Assembly (NCBI GenBank): GCA_018873245.2
Contig: JAEMBT020000005.1
Span: forward strand, 12,322,001 to 12,386,000
Source: Archegozetes longisetosus
Lineage: Eukaryota; Arthropoda; Arachnida; Sarcoptiformes; Trhypochthoniidae
Length of the DNA: 64,000 nt
Direction of reading: 5' to 3'
In this document: piece by piece, positions 1 through 14,200 of the stretch
Layout of the letters: each line of letters opens with the position of its first letter
How positions within the stretch are numbered: position 1 is the stretch's first letter
Notes under the pieces: generated by a model
Databases searched by the model: none
What the model saw: only the letters and a program-made list of their open reading frames with translations
What the model was told of the DNA's origin: nothing
Position numbers and translations under genes: made by a program

Positions 1-1772
1 TTTCCTATTGATAGGCATTCACCACTTTCTTCATATCGACTTTCAAAGTACTTGAATGAGGACAAATTTTGTCCAATCACTCAAGAATATTGAGAGGTTT
101 TAAAAAGAAGTAAAACCAATGACTACCTGTTAGTAATAAATGATTGATCATTTAATAAACTTTGATTTTTTATGTTGTGATTAAAGAATTCGGCGAAATA
201 ATTTTTGTTTGACACATACCATCTTTAGAAGTTTAGTGTTAAGCTGAGGTCAACACTGTAATGAATAGGTCTTTAAAACCTTTCTTTGTATAAAAAGTTA
301 GCGCAAAACTTTTAAAATTGAACGTGTCATCATACGAAAGATATTAAAAACAAATTCGTTAAGTTATTTAGTCATAGCAAAAAACAATTTAATTTATTGA
401 ATGAATAACAATCTATTACTAATAGATAGTCATTCGATTTCTCTTTAGCTTTGGAATATCTCAAAACCTTTGAGCGATTCGACAAAATTTTGTGATCTTG
501 ATGAACTTTGAAACTTGATCTGAAAGGGTTTAAATCTATGAATAACAGTTGTTGAATCTGAAAACTAGAAATTATTTATTCGCAATATAAGCTCTATTTG
601 CTAAGACAGATCTTCAAAATGAGGCTTCATACGTAATATAACTATACTTGATATTAGCATAAAATAAATTGATTACTACACAATATTTCTCAAATCGATT
701 AATTCAAATTTAATCAATATTTTTCAGCTTTGTTCAGTTCACGTCAAACACTTGACATAAAACATTTTATAAAAAGAAAAATCTAATACCCAGTCATTAT
801 TTAATTAGTAGAATTCTAAACTATAAAAATTGATTCAAAAATTTTCTATTAATACTAAGATCAAGTGATAGAGGTGCTTACAACCGAAGATCAATTTTTC
901 AAAAATCTTACTTTTAATCATTTGAAATAAACTGTTTGATTAATATTTATTGAAAAATACTAATAATCAGCATTTGGGTAGAACAGTTGAAAGTTATTTT
1001 TGTTCAGTTTCCAAAAGAGTTTAGTTTAATCTCCATGAAAATCTAATAAAACAGAATCAAAAGCTGTAACAAAATAATCACTTAATTACGATTGACATTT
1101 TAAAAAATAAATTCTCTTCTACCGATTATTATGGACTTTAGTTACTCTAAATTGGTTTTCATTATCGAAAACTTGTTTTGCAATATATTTTTCTTAATGC
1201 AACTTGATTTTCTAAAAGTTTAAAATCAATTGTAAGCCAAACACATTTATACAATTAACACCACCAACAAAAAGAATAAACCAACCAAATCTAAAACACT
1301 AGAAGATAGCATATTTTCAAAGATGAATATTTCGAAAATACAAGACTAGTAAACATGCATTTTATCGATTAGATATCTATTTATCCCTTACATACTGGCA
1401 GCTGAAAAAAGCATTGAAAAAATAGAGCAACAGGCAGTTGAACGCATTTGTGGCTAACATTCTAGACTTGACGCTTCGATAATCTTCTTTTTCTTTTATA
1501 TTCTAAGTTATATTATTTCTTATTCCTTATACTGAATTCTTTTCTCTTTTTAGATATAAGATTTCATTGGATGGTACGGCATAAGAAATACGACAAAATT
1601 ACTTATACTTTAAGTTATTTAGTCGTAAACTAACATGACTTTTATTAAAATAAGTCTCATATCCAACACCACAAACACATATATCTTTTTGGAAAAATAG
1701 GAGAGAAAATGTATTTCTTTATTAAGTTGTTGTCGACGAGTAAAACACAAAATAATTCTTAACCATTCTTAT

Positions 1773-1774
<2 letters not shown>

Positions 1775-1804
<30 letters not shown>
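1775..1804. repeat. (TC)n microsatellite
   Basis: About 30 bases of uninterrupted TC dinucleotides in an otherwise A+T-rich tract. A simple sequence repeat with no evident gene nearby. Confidence 0.95.
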
Positions 1805-1810
<6 letters not shown>

Positions 1811-4800
1811 ATGAGTGGAGTTCTTCTTACTCTGCAATAAGTTTTCACATCGATTCGATACAAAAATTAATTAAAGAATACTCTGTATAATAAAAGTATT
1901 TACGAAATGAGTTTCTTATCCTAAGCTTACGTTTAAAAATAAGAAGCTCTCACAACTTGTTCGACTCTTACAAAAGTCTTTAAATACTAGCCAACAGTTC
2001 GTCGAAAATAGGATTTTAGGCAATACTAAACTCGCTCGCAGTCATTATATGATTAAGTTTTATGATATCATCCATAAAGAGTTGATTGTGTGCCACAATA
2101 TAACTAAACCATAATTAGAGGGGCATAAAAACGGAACTGATGGATATGATGTGTGACAGCTTTGACTAAAGTATTATATAGTAGTACTAAGTCTTGCTTT
2201 TGAAAGCTATTTTATTATATTTTTGATATTAACTCAAACTGACTTGTCTGACAATTGTTTGATCCCTATTTGAGCTCATATTTGCGTATCCAATATTTGA
2301 TAAGCTTATCTAAAACATGCTTATATTTGAGTAATAGAGTATTATTTAAACTTAATTTGGTTGAACAACTGTTAATAAATAGTGTTTCATTAATCACATT
2401 GACTGCAAAATGCCTCATTTTAGGCTTATCATTTTAATATTTTCTACCATTTCAATCAACACTAAAATTCATTTTAAATTATTCAATTCTTTTTATTCAT
2501 TTCAGTTATCATTTTAGAATTTACGTCAACAAATTTTTTTCATATTTCCCTTTCAAACAAATAATTTGATCAAAATATGAAAAAGCTTAGTCGAAGTATA
2601 CGTGCGTAAGCTTTATTTAACTCGAATATGAGCCCATTTTCTCACTTATTTGTAGAATCACAGAAATAAAACAAAAGCAGTTGAATACCTTTAGAAATAT
2701 TGCTCAATAGATATGAATATAGGCTAAGTTTCAGAAATCTGGGTTAAGAAAGTGGGTGTAAAAACACTTTGAGACTTAAAAGGTTGGCATATGTTATGTT
2801 AACACGAAATATCATTTATTTTGTTTCATGTTCAGTTTGGAAAATAAGGAAAATATATATAAGTTATAAGAATCCGTTTGAACAAAACTTATATTACATA
2901 TCATAATAGCCTTTTAGCTCTAGAGTAAAGCTTATATTCCGCAATCTCATATCTAAATAAAATGATACTCTAATAGATGAATGCAAAACAAATCCTATCA
3001 TTTAAGCTAAAAATAAGGCCTAATTTCGGATAAGGAATAACAGATAACAGTCTTGATTGTACGTGATTGGCATCGTATGAATTAAATATATATATATATC
3101 CAGATCCAAATACTGTTTACTATTATTCATCTCACGTGTAATAATAAGAGAGACAAAGACAAAACTTTTTAGGAAATTCAGCTCTTTTTTCTTTTATTCT
3201 GAATCTTATTAAACTGGAAAATGAGCGAAGATTATTAAACAAGTAATAGGTTTAAAATTCAGGTCTAGAAAAATATGGAACTTCTGATAATTTTTCTAAT
3301 ATTCCAAAGTTTTGAATTACAAGCAATTATTTTTAAAGATTGGATTACAAAAAGTAATTCGCAGTCACAAAATACGCAAATTTGCCTTAGAATATCATTC
3401 CGAAATTTTTTCAAATTTAACTATTTGCTACGCCACTGACCAAAGGTATAGTCTACGGTTAAGATTGGTTCAAGATTTTTTAACTTTTTGTGAGAAAAAC
3501 ATGAAAAATGCAGATAACAAAATATAAATACGACGACATCACGACAAAACTTGAATAAATGATGATTTATATATCTAACGTAGAAATTGTTTTTTGATTG
3601 GATTAGTTAATATGAAGCCGTTGAAAAAAGTTAAACGTCTTTATGTTGAAGATAGAATAATAGACACAAAGAATGATTTTCTGTTAAACAAAGTTTCGAT
3701 AGCTTATATTGAATTTTTTGCCAGGCACTCAAATTGATTTAATTAAAATATGATTCCCTCATCAATAAGAATGTGTTCTAAAGCTCAGGCATGATCCTGT
3801 CTCACCTATAAGTATTGAAATAAACAAAAATGCCAAATAACTTAGTATTCATTTTAATGTCAATTCTAGAAAATATCCAATATTTCGATTCAAATTACTT
3901 AAGACTACATTACTTCATTACATGTTTTTGCTCTGAATTTTGTGAGATTTTTGTCCGTAAACTTCAGTCCTTGTTAATAACCATAACTCTGATGTGCGTC
4001 GTTCTGCTCTACAAAATATATTATTTTGTCCCTAAAGCCGATCTTTTATCAAATCAATCCTATGTCTATAATTATAATTAGTGTTTACCTAATTCCAGTT
4101 CAATCAAAATTACTATAAATTAAGTTATGGTGACTGAATAACAAATATTTGATGTTTGGAAACAAGTTTTCTGTTTATCTTTTTACACATTTGCAAAAAC
4201 AAATCAAAATTCGAATGAAGTTCTGGCATCTGGACCATCAATGAGAAACTTGTAAATTTAGGCTCAAGCTTTGAATTAAACTTCATTTTTAAGTTATTAA
4301 GGCTAAGAGTGATTTTATGAGAAACTGCTCATCCACTGAAGTTTAGACGAAAAAGTGTGAATCAAGTCATAAGTATTAATAAAAGTATAATGCTTTTGTT
4401 TTGTTTTTCTTCAAATATTTCTTTTGTAGATTTTATATTTGCCAAAAGTGCTTCCATTCAATAACAAATCTATTGAGTAACAAAATTTTAATTAATATTT
4501 ACATTCAATATATATGCTAATTATTAGTTAGAATTTGTACGCGTTTACACGTATTTGTTTCTAAGACTTGATCAATGAGAGTATTCTATAGCATAAATAA
4601 TTAACATGATGGTCATCAAATGAAAATACGCTAATATTTGGAAAAACTAACTTATCACAGAACAAGAGTATTCTCCCAAAAGATGATTATTGTAATAAAT
4701 TGTGCAATGCGCAAATATGAATAATATAAAGCATATTATTGACAAACCTGGTACATCTAAGTAATTAGTATATTTTTAACCACAACTTATTTTTGGTCAG

Positions 4801-5015
4801 TAAATCCATTTATATTCTAAGTAAATAAAGGCACGCATTTCACTACACTATTAATTAGATTAAATTCATTAAAAGAGAAGCGCTCTTTCTTCAATTTGTT
4901 TATAAGAGATTTTCGGTTGAGTAAAACTTATTTTCTAGTCATTAATGAGAATTATGCGTAAAACCAGTCACGTAAGCACATAGTTCTGATAACCTTTTTG
5001 GTCACTATTTTTAGA

Positions 5016-5060
5016 TTAGATTAAAGGTAACTTTCTTATTAGATTAAAGGTAGCTTTCTT
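5016..5060. repeat. two-copy tandem duplication, about 23-base unit
   Basis: Two adjacent near-identical units share the core TTAGATTAAAGGTA followed by a CTTTCTT tail. They differ by a single A/G change in the core, suggesting a fairly recent slippage duplication. Confidence 0.8.
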
Positions 5061-5956
5061 TCAGGTCAAATCAAAACATTATCTATATTAGTTGGCTCAA
5101 ATTACAGTAATATTACCTCGACCTATTCTGTCATTTTCTGCAACTCTATCCATGATCGCAATCTTCTGTGTTCTGTTTGGCAAACATCGGATTTTATCAA
5201 TAAACACAGAGTTCTAGTCAATATTAACTTTTTTGAAGTTCATTAAAAAATAACATTGAAATTTGACATAATTCTCTGAATTAAAGTACATAAAGTTAGA
5301 AATTTTCAATATAAATTCATTTTGATGTTTGATTCATATATAAGTTATTCTGTCAGAACCAGAACATATTGTCATGTATTCTATTGCGTAAGGTTCTAAT
5401 GAATGCAGCAATTTATGCATTCGTTCCTCATGTCTGAAAAGAATGTTAAACGAATGACTCAATTATACTTATTCTTATGAAAATGCTTGTGAAATTCATG
5501 TCACTTTTGTTTAATAGAGAAACTACACATTATTTCTTCTCAACTTGTATCCCATATAAGTTGATATTAAATTCATGAAACGCTGAAAATAGTTAGAAAA
5601 AATGAGATAAAAATTCTAATTTTTAAAAACACATACTTAAAAAGTTGACGAAAAATACATAGTTGAGAATGACTTTTTATGGAAGGATTAACTTTTTCCT
5701 CATCAAATTTGCATAAATTGAACCAAAAAAGTTATAAAAATAAGAATATGTTCTTCAAGAGCGAGAGCTAATGTGAGAGTGAGAGAGATCCCTATCAACA
5801 GAGAGATTTTTTTAAAAACTATTGTTAGAGATAAGTGCAAATCGTCTTATAATAAAATTCTGAAATTTCATGGTATTTGCAACAAGAGTATTCTTATAGC
5901 CATTATCTATATTGAAATCCATTAGACAATGATGTATTTTAGAGCTATAGTCACGA

Positions 5957-6068
5957 TACAGTACATCATCGTTATAGTAAAGCTTATGGCATTTGAAAAC
6001 TCAAGTCGTTATAGCGAAAAATATTGATGTTAAGCCTCATTATAAAGAGGTAAAGGGGCTTTACTGTA
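5957..6068. mobile_element. short TIR element, pogo/Tigger-like MITE remnant
   Basis: The segment starts with TACAGTA and ends with the reverse complement TACTGTA, so both ends read TA-CAG inward. Inside each end are degenerate copies of the pogo-type terminal pattern (AAAGC, CCCCTTTA, CGTTATAG). A TA target and CAG terminus are typical of pogo/Tc1-mariner elements. It is about 112 bases with no coding capacity, hence non-autonomous. Inner parts of the arms are diverged, so family assignment is inference. A similar single end occurs at 58963-58988. Confidence 0.45.
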
Positions 6069-8733
6069 TATGTACCATTTTCTCATTGCGAGAGAGGCTT
6101 AAATGTAAAGAATACTCTGTTGGGTTCGATAGGCGTTCATTCTATGAAAACTAGATTAATAACTCTATAGGTTAGCAAAAATTATTACTATATTTTATAT
6201 ATACGGCTTCTCAATACTTTATCTCATTTTATATGTTTTTCACCTTATTTTTGCGTTAAGCTTTCCTTTTAAAACATTTAAACTTATTTGAATTGGCTTT
6301 AAGAATAAATTGCCAGCCATTAGCGAAATACTTTTCTATATTTTATCCTTTATTTTATGCGTTAGAAGTCATCATCCAATTTCGAAACTCATCTTTTGGT
6401 TCGTATTCTCATGTTATTTAATCGAAAAAAAATATTGATTCAATCCTCAAGTTTCAAGAAACCTTGTTGAAGATCTAAAAATTACACAATAGGTTAGGTA
6501 GAAGATAGATTAATTCAATTCTTCCGTAATTTTTTAATAAAAGCTAAACACGCCGCGAAAATTTGATTCATAATATGCAAAGATATAAATCTCTGAAAAT
6601 GATATGAAACATGAATTAACGATAAGCATTGAATTCTTCACTCGAATAATCAATTAGAAGTTATAACAAATGGTTGTATGATGAGTTTCATTGATTCAGG
6701 CATATACCCAGACTATTATTCATCATTTTCCTTAAGAGTCCGTCCGATAACATCTCTATACGCCAGTCAAATAGTAACAAATAGAATGAAAGCTTGTTCA
6801 TAGATCAGGAAGATAATTTTTATACCTACAACAGTATTAGCATTGTAGATCTGAAAGATAACGAAGATCGATTGAACAGTCTTAAATGATAGAAGTGTTT
6901 GCGGAACATTTTTCCCATTGAACTTGATATAATTCATCAAAACGAAGCAGTTCACTCCGAGTAACTATATGATTTTCATAGTGACTAGCCTATATCCTAA
7001 CAAAAAAGTTATTGTAAGAACTAATCGAAATTAAGTTCAATTAGACAGCTAGATCTTTCTGGACAGAGTTCATTTTATCCAACAAATCAGCTCTCTAATC
7101 TCTCTTTCGTCATTAAATCTAAAATTCGTAAAAAAACACTAAAAATATGTTAATTTACGAACGAAAGAACGGAGTAAATATTTATGAGAAAAATTATAAG
7201 CATTTGAGATAAATAAAAATTCTAATCTTTCTTAAAATATACATTCTATAATTTTTAATACAAAAATGGGAAATTAATTTTTCAGCTACTTTTGATTCAA
7301 CATTTAAAAATGAAACTCATATAATTTGAAACTTAATGCATATTTTAGAAGATAAAGTTTTATGCATGCAATCTACATGATTGAATAGTTTTGAAAATTT
7401 CTAAATTTATAAATTATGAAACAAATGGATAAATAATTAAAATTATTTAAAATTTAGGTTATTTTAGTAATTTTTAAACTTTGAGTGCTAATAATTTGTG
7501 ACACTTACGAATCTATCTTTTAGTTCTTAATATTCTATTGTTGAGTTAATACAACTTGCAAATGATAACTTTGAATGTCAGAATTTTTTTCCTTTTTTAA
7601 ATTCATAAAATTTGCAGTTTTCTGAAAATAATTAATTCATTTCTTCTTCATAAATTAACATAATTTTAGAGCTTTTGGTGGATTTTAGATTTAGCGCCCA
7701 AAGAACTTTCACCATTATAGTTTTCTTGAATATAGATTTAAGGCACAAAATGTACCGAAATGACTATAATTGTATAGACCTCAAAAAATCAGCAAACTTA
7801 GAAACAATTTAGATTTTAAAGTCATTTCGTCGACCTTTATGAGTATTGAGAAATTCTACACACGTTCTCCTTAGTAAATCTCTTATTTAGCTGCTTCACT
7901 ATATTCAATTCAATCTAATTCATCAATTCAATACAAGTTCAGATCTCAATTAAATCTTATCATTCCGAAATTAAGCTTAATAGATTATTAGCGAGGATTA
8001 AACTTTTGAAATATAAATAACAATTATAACATATTTCAAAGATTAAGTGAAACCGATTACGATAATTCTATTGCCGATCAAAGATTCAGATTATGTAAAA
8101 GTACAGAAATGTTGAGTAACTGCTAGTTTAAATGATCCGATAATTTTCGTTAAATCTTGAAATTGAATGATAAAATGTTATTTTTAATATTCTGATTTAG
8201 TAATTTATTTGATATTATAGATTAAATATGAAAAATTGAGGCATTTGTTCATGTGTTTACTTGTGAACATTTAACTGTGACGAGCACCTAAATTATCTTA
8301 AATAAAACTCAAATTGATTGACGAGAAATAAAATCTAAAAAGTGAGCTGTTACTTTTATTTCATTATTAAAACTTTTAAAATTGAAGTAGAGTAGTAGAT
8401 TATTCAAAGAGACTAAGCGAAATTATTCATTAGAATTTATGACAAGTTAGATGTGTTTAATTGCATATAAGCTTGACTTTTTCCTATCAATTATATTGCA
8501 TAAATTTTATCTCCACTCTATGGAGTAAAGAGGTATACTTCAAAATGCCACCGCAAAAATATCGCTATCAATAATGTCGCTGTACAATATACCAAAATCA
8601 ATTGATTGAAAATAATTTGCATCCTCCTTATTTTCATATTGTATTTATTTCTTGATTTTTCTCTCAATTATTAACTTATCAAATATTTATTTTTATTTCA
8701 TTGTGTATTTAAATTGTTTCTTAAAATTAGTAC

Positions 8734-9282
8734 TCCGCACCAGTCGAGTCGATTTGAGTGATTTGACAAAGAGTTTAGATAGCTTAAAGATTCGACTTGG
8801 GCGCAGTCGAGTCAAGTACGAATAGGACTCAAATAAATATGAAAGATTTGAGTTTAATATAAATCTTAATAGCCAGAAAATGTCCTGGAATTTCTTAAAA
8901 TTTTCTAGAACTTTCTAGAGTGTCCCAAAAATCTATGGAGTATTCTAAAACGTTCTGGAATCCTATGTAATATTCTAGAATTTCTAGAACATACTAGAAA
9001 CCTATGGGTTATCTTGAAAATTTTAGAATGTTCTACGATTTCACACCAAATTCAGGAATTACACGCAAAACAATCTTAAAGTAAAAGGGATCCATTCTAC
9101 AAAATTGAAAAAACTTAAAATTTACTTTATTCATTATTTGTAATGAATTAGAGTCTTCGGGTAAGCTCAAGACTCCTTGAGACTTGTCCAAGTCAAATCG
9201 GGGTGTGAACAGTCTCGACACAATTTTTTCGAGACAAATTAAAATCTGCTCTAATTTGACTCGAACTCGATTTATGTGGAGC
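8734..9282. mobile_element. possible hAT-like non-autonomous element with CGAGTC-rich ends
   Basis: The left end (CTCCGCACCAGTCGAGT) and the reverse complement of the right end (CTCCACATAAATCGAGT) match at about 13 of 17 positions. Both ends carry further CGAGTC/GACTCG copies. The interior is noncoding and contains a degenerate TTCTAGAA-type repeat array. No clear target-site duplication was seen. The boundaries and the hAT suggestion are inference from the terminal base pattern only. Confidence 0.35.
8885..9035. repeat. degenerate TTCTAGAA-type short repeat array
   Basis: Multiple variants of TTCTAGAA/TTCTGGAA recur every 15-35 bases, several followed by CCTATGG or TCTATGG. The best cluster, 8903-8920, reads TTCTAGAACTTTCTAGAG. 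The array lies inside the possible TIR element at 8734-9282. Confidence 0.65.
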
Positions 9283-11008
9283 GTTGTTTGAAATTATTCT
9301 TAATAAAGCTTCTACTGTAGTTCTAGGAAAACCTTCGTTTCGAGATATCTCAGGCAGGGTATACAATTGCTATTTACACTTATACCGAAAACTTACCATT
9401 AAACGTCGTTTATTTCACTTGTTTATAAAGCTTCGATGGAAATAATGAATTTAATCACTTTGTTATACACTATGTTTGAAATATCCAGTTGATTTTAAAC
9501 ATTCAAATATTTAACTTATTAATTGAAAGCTTGCATTTTCTTCGTTCAACCGGATTAAAAATAAGATTGACTATAATTCTTCAAATGATTCTGCATACAA
9601 AACTCCAATCCACATCTAAATGAAATTCATCAGCAATATCCGACAACAATTTTTACGCGATTAACATACTCAGAGAAGAACCAGTATGAAATAAGCCCAC
9701 ATCTAATAAATTTATAGACTGCTTTCAAAAGATTTTAAGTATATTATCTATTTGCTTATCTATCGTTGTTTTTAGAATTCGATATCGTTTGTATAAATTA
9801 ATGCATTTTGTAAATATGCAAACGTTAAATCAAAATGGCAAAATATCTATTTGAAATTTTTATAAACAAATAAGGGAAATCGAATATTGTCAACTTAGTT
9901 TTTAAAGACAGAAAGTGGTCACAAGGATTGCGTATCATATAATAACATATCAAACAATTCGAAAGACAACCTAACAGTAGCTAATGTCCTAAGAAATCAC
10001 AAATAGAGGTGGCAAAATACGTTTAAAAAATGTGAACACAATTTGAAAGTTATGTAAAACCGGTAAAAGAACTAAATGTTTGCGATAAAACTGCTAAATG
10101 TTGCTTAGTTAAACATGAAATCAAAAAGTTCAAAAGAAAAGTTCAACAAGTAGTGAAAGTCGAAAACTAAAGCAAAGAAAGCGTTTAAATAAGAATGGAT
10201 GCACTTAATCTAACACTAACGCATACTATTGAAGACGAAGAGTGTTATTTCATAATTGATGGTTCAAATGATCATATAGCTTAAAAATATCGAGGGATTT
10301 TGGGCTCACTTAAAAAATTGCATATTCTGGGAATGGGCAGCCGGATCAGTAGAACAATTGATCAGGAAAACTAAAAGAGAAGTACAAAAATTATTGGAAA
10401 TCTATTTCTAGAGCATGCTATCGTGTACCAAAACTCGAGTACGAATTGGGACCAACAGTAAGTCACTATCAGTAATTAACTAAAGTAAAATTAATTATTT
10501 ATGATTATGACAATTCGATGTAAAATATCCTTTTTCATTGATTGATAAAAAGTTATAAACAACTGCATTTTTTGCCAATATTTTCTGTGAACGTAATACT
10601 ATAATTAAATGAATATGAGTAAATGAAAAGCATTAGCTCATCCTTATAAAATATTAAAGTTATGTTACTCTAATTAGTTTCATTTGAAATCCATATAACA
10701 ATAAAACTTTTGAAACCGTCATCTTTTGTATGGAGACATTTTGACAAACAACTGGATAAAGATATGGTTGTGAACATTTTCGGATGTTTAAGATAGCGAT
10801 ATATTTAATATGAAATACCAAATATTTCAGAAAACATGATGTGATTGAATTGACAACTTGTAAGACTCTAATCGTTTATCGATTACGCATTCAAGGACGG
10901 TTTAATCTTCAGAATTAATAGCAAATAATTTAGTATAAAAACAATGGCATTTTAAAGATAAGAATAAACCACTTTAGTTGAGCTCCAAATATTATAATTG
11001 ACTTAGAA
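9283..11008. other. intergenic
   Basis: No complete gene is visible. The subregion 10000-10470 has slightly richer composition and holds a short open segment with protein-like composition, listed separately. The rest is A+T-rich without recognised structure. Confidence 0.5.
10280..10411 (+). pseudogene. short protein-like open segment, possible coding relic
   Basis: A 43-codon open stretch between stop codons has an unusually protein-like composition for this region, including WAHLKN, WEWAAGSVEQ and KTKREVQKLLEIYF. It has no start codon. A GTAAGT splice-donor-like site follows at about 10458. I do not recognise the family. A decayed transposon or gene fragment is the simplest reading, and chance remains possible. 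Confidence 0.22.
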
Positions 11009-11016
11009 TATAAAAG
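11009..11016 (+). promoter_or_regulatory. TATA-like box
   Basis: TATAAAAG lies 17-42 bases upstream of the ATGs at 11033, 11051 and 11054. If used, transcription would begin near 11039, favouring one of the inner ATGs. Confidence 0.3.
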
Positions 11017-11032
11017 TTAGTAAGCTTTCGAA

Positions 11033-11209
11033 ATGTTAAAACTCATCACGATGATGACTTGTATAGGGTTAGCACTAGCATACCTTTTACTAAAATATGA
11101 CAGAGGAGTCTTTGAAGATCTTAAAGATTCAATGGATCTCGAAAGTATTACTGAAAAGTCTACAACTTGGCCTGCGACCACTATAGGGACCTTTATTAGA
11201 AGTCGCTAA
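11033..11209 (+). CDS. hypothetical 58-residue membrane-anchored or secreted peptide
   Basis: This small ORF starts MLKLITMMTCIGLALAYLLL, a hydrophobic signal or anchor of about 19 residues. A hydrophilic acidic/Thr-rich part follows (KYDRGVFEDLKDSMDLES, then TTWPATTIG) and ends in RSR. A TATA-like box lies just upstream, and two inner ATGs at codons 7 and 8 fit that promoter better than the first. The signal start resembles that of the secreted peptide at 50241 (MLKLLVMFAMIAM), which may be convergence of signal sequences. I do not recognise a family. It could be chance or the first exon of a longer gene. Confidence 0.3.
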   Translation: MLKLITMMTCIGLALAYLLLKYDRGVFEDLKDSMDLESITEKSTTWPATTIGTFIRSR

Positions 11210-14200
11210 AACCCCTTTGATCATAGTCTTCGCTTAAAAGGGGCATCCTGATTGTCTGCTCAGTACTAATTTCTAATTTGTTTAGTATTCGTAAACTTTA
11301 GTAACAATAGCACTTGATCTTTAAATTGTTAGCTTATTCCTTTGGTTTGGGGAACTGTAATGTTTATTTTAGTATTGTTATTGTGATTCAACTTTATTAA
11401 TGCCTTAATTATTTATCAAACAAATTACAGTTCTTCAAATTTAACAAAAGTTTTCACAGGATTGTAAATTTGAACACAAAATTATCAGTTTATTGCATCA
11501 AAATATAACTTCAAGTGAAATCAATATCTATAATAAATATTGAAATATTGAAATACAACTACAGTTTGCGGTACTAAATCAAATAAATTAGAAATCAGTA
11601 CTAAGAGACAATTGGCACCATTCGTTTCTTAGTATATACCAACGGTTCCCAAAGTAGATATGATGTATCACAAGTGATCCGCAAACACATCAATTTTAAC
11701 ATTATGGCCTCATATGTCTTTAACATTTCTCAAACACCTCACAAAATACGAGTGTAAGTATATTTTCTAAGTGAATATTTCGACAAAACTCACAGATATG
11801 GTTTATTGCTTTTTGGTTTATTGCTGTCTAGGTGTTAGATTGTCTTCTAAATAAATTTAATATTTTCTTAGAATGAGATTCGTTCTTATGAAATCAAGTT
11901 TTAATCAGTAGATCGTTTCAAATGTGGGTGCTTCAATTTTTGCAACTAGGTCAAAATTTAGTTTGATTGATCCCATTTTCAAAACTAAGTATTAGAGAGA
12001 TAGATCTAAAAAACCCAATTATGAACTTTTTTCAAATAGATTTTTATGATCTAAATCTATTCAAGTTTTCATAAAACACAAATTTTCCTCAAGGATCGAC
12101 TGAAGTCTCCAGGGACAGTTTGTCAATCTATGAAGTCTCCAGGGACAGTTTGTCAATCTCTGTTCTATAGTATTGCAGACTATTAATCGTTGGCTGAAAT
12201 GAGTAGATTCTATTTTTATCAATGCTTTCAATTATTTGTTTAAAGAAAATTTGTTGAGATGAAAAGTGAAAATCCTGTTATTTGATATCAAATGATGTAA
12301 TGTTTGTTATATATATTTTTCGATTTTTGAAGTACTAATAATTTTTTTTGAAGTATTCTTGAGTTTAGGTATGATAAGAAACAAATTTTTTACAGTTAAA
12401 TCTTAGCTATTTTTATACTTTAGTGGATTTGAAGCTTTAAACATATGCCAAACTTACCTAATTTAAAATTGAAGTTAAAACTACTTTTAAATAAGTGCAA
12501 TTCAATACTATACTACGCAATCCAACAGTCTCCTATGCATCTTATTAAAGTTGTTGAAAAAAATAAGTATAGAATTACTCAAGTATTCAAAACCAATCAA
12601 TATTTTCTATATGTCAAAGTTTATGCATTTATAAAATAAATTCTCTTAAGTTGAATCCAATTATTGTTAAAAGCCAGTAGAGATCAAAGCACCATATTAG
12701 ATCTGAATCTGAAAAGAAAACTTAAAGCCAATTTGAAAATTGACAAACTTTCTAAATTGACAAACTTCATAAAGGCTTTAAATACTATCAATGCTAATGA
12801 AGAACAAAAATAAAGGAAAGCGCTTTAGTATAATTAGATTGTATTATGAGATGAAACACTAGCTCCTGAGTGACCTCATTGTTGGTGTCGGTAAGTTCGC
12901 TACTCTAATAACATTGTGTTGAGCTCTCGTGTCTTTGGAAGGATGTAGAGAACTTCGAAAAATAGTCTTAATGCTTTTGTTTTTCTCATGATTTTTCAAC
13001 AACAAATAGAAAGCATTCATCAAATAAACAACTTAAGAAAAGAATAAGAGTTCGAGTATAGTTTTACGATTTGACATTGTAAATAAATAAATGCTTTCAA
13101 GGCATTTACTCTATATTGTTTTGATAGATCAAAAATACCTTTGAGAATTTATTTTTAAGCATTTGTCCATTTGTAATTGAACAGTAAATCGAAGCTTTTA
13201 ATCATGTTTTGCACTTTTTACGTGAAACAAAGATCCTATATTTACTTTTCAAATACATTTTTCTCTTATGAAAACTTTATATAAAAAATAGATTTTGAAA
13301 ATTTTTGCCCTTACTTAATAACGATTTTTAAGAGGGTTTTCTTTAAAAGCGAAATAAACAGAATTTAATATAATTCTTCTAAAACTTAACGATCTTTTCA
13401 CAAAAAATAAACAATAAGACAATAATTTTCATAGCGCCATATCTTTAGCTTAATTTATGATGTAGTCTAATATCATTTTATAAATAAGAAAGTATTTACT
13501 TAATCTAAAATGTACAAAATGTCTATTCATCACCTGCTTATCTCTTAATTATGCGATTTGAATAGAATGAGCCTACGCTCAGTAGAAATACTTTCATTTT
13601 ATGTAACAGTTATTTAACAGAAATTTATCGCGAACTCGATCAGCAATAATAAGCATGTACATTCAAACTTAGGCCTTAATAAGTTAACTACCTGCTATTA
13701 GACGAAAAATCGACGCGAAATAATAAAACAGGATTGTTATAGAAACTTTTTCAAACCAAATTTTAAGTCTGATATTTATCTATCTGCATGTATTCTATAT
13801 TATTTGATTTCACTCTTCTCAATGAAAATACTCTAATAGTTGAGAAATTTTGCATTCTGTGTCCAATTTCAAATCTTCGAGAAACTGGATTCATCGAAGT
13901 TCTGATAAGAACTCTGTAGTCAAAAAATGGGTAGGTGGTCACTCTAGGTTTAAATGATCAATTTTATAGATTAGGTTGTCAGCTATGTAGGCTTAACCTG
14001 AACTGTCTCGGTTCTGAGTTGTGCGTCTAACTGGAAGGGCTAATCTGTGGCTATATAGTAGATGTTCAGGGTTTGGGGTTTCACACAAAATCACACTATA
14101 GAAAAGTGATTTCAACATGAAATTGAAAGTTGAAATGCAAACAAAAACTTTTTACATTAAGAGAAAGTAAACAAAGCATTTTAATCGAAATTATCACTTT

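Larger units (their letters stand above)
1..8733. other. gene-poor A+T-rich tract
   Basis: I find no credible gene here. Open frames are short, lack plausible splice context and have composition expected by chance in A+T-rich DNA. The tract holds a CT microsatellite, one short tandem duplication and one small TIR-bounded element, listed separately. Single exons with few landmarks could be missed. Confidence 0.6.
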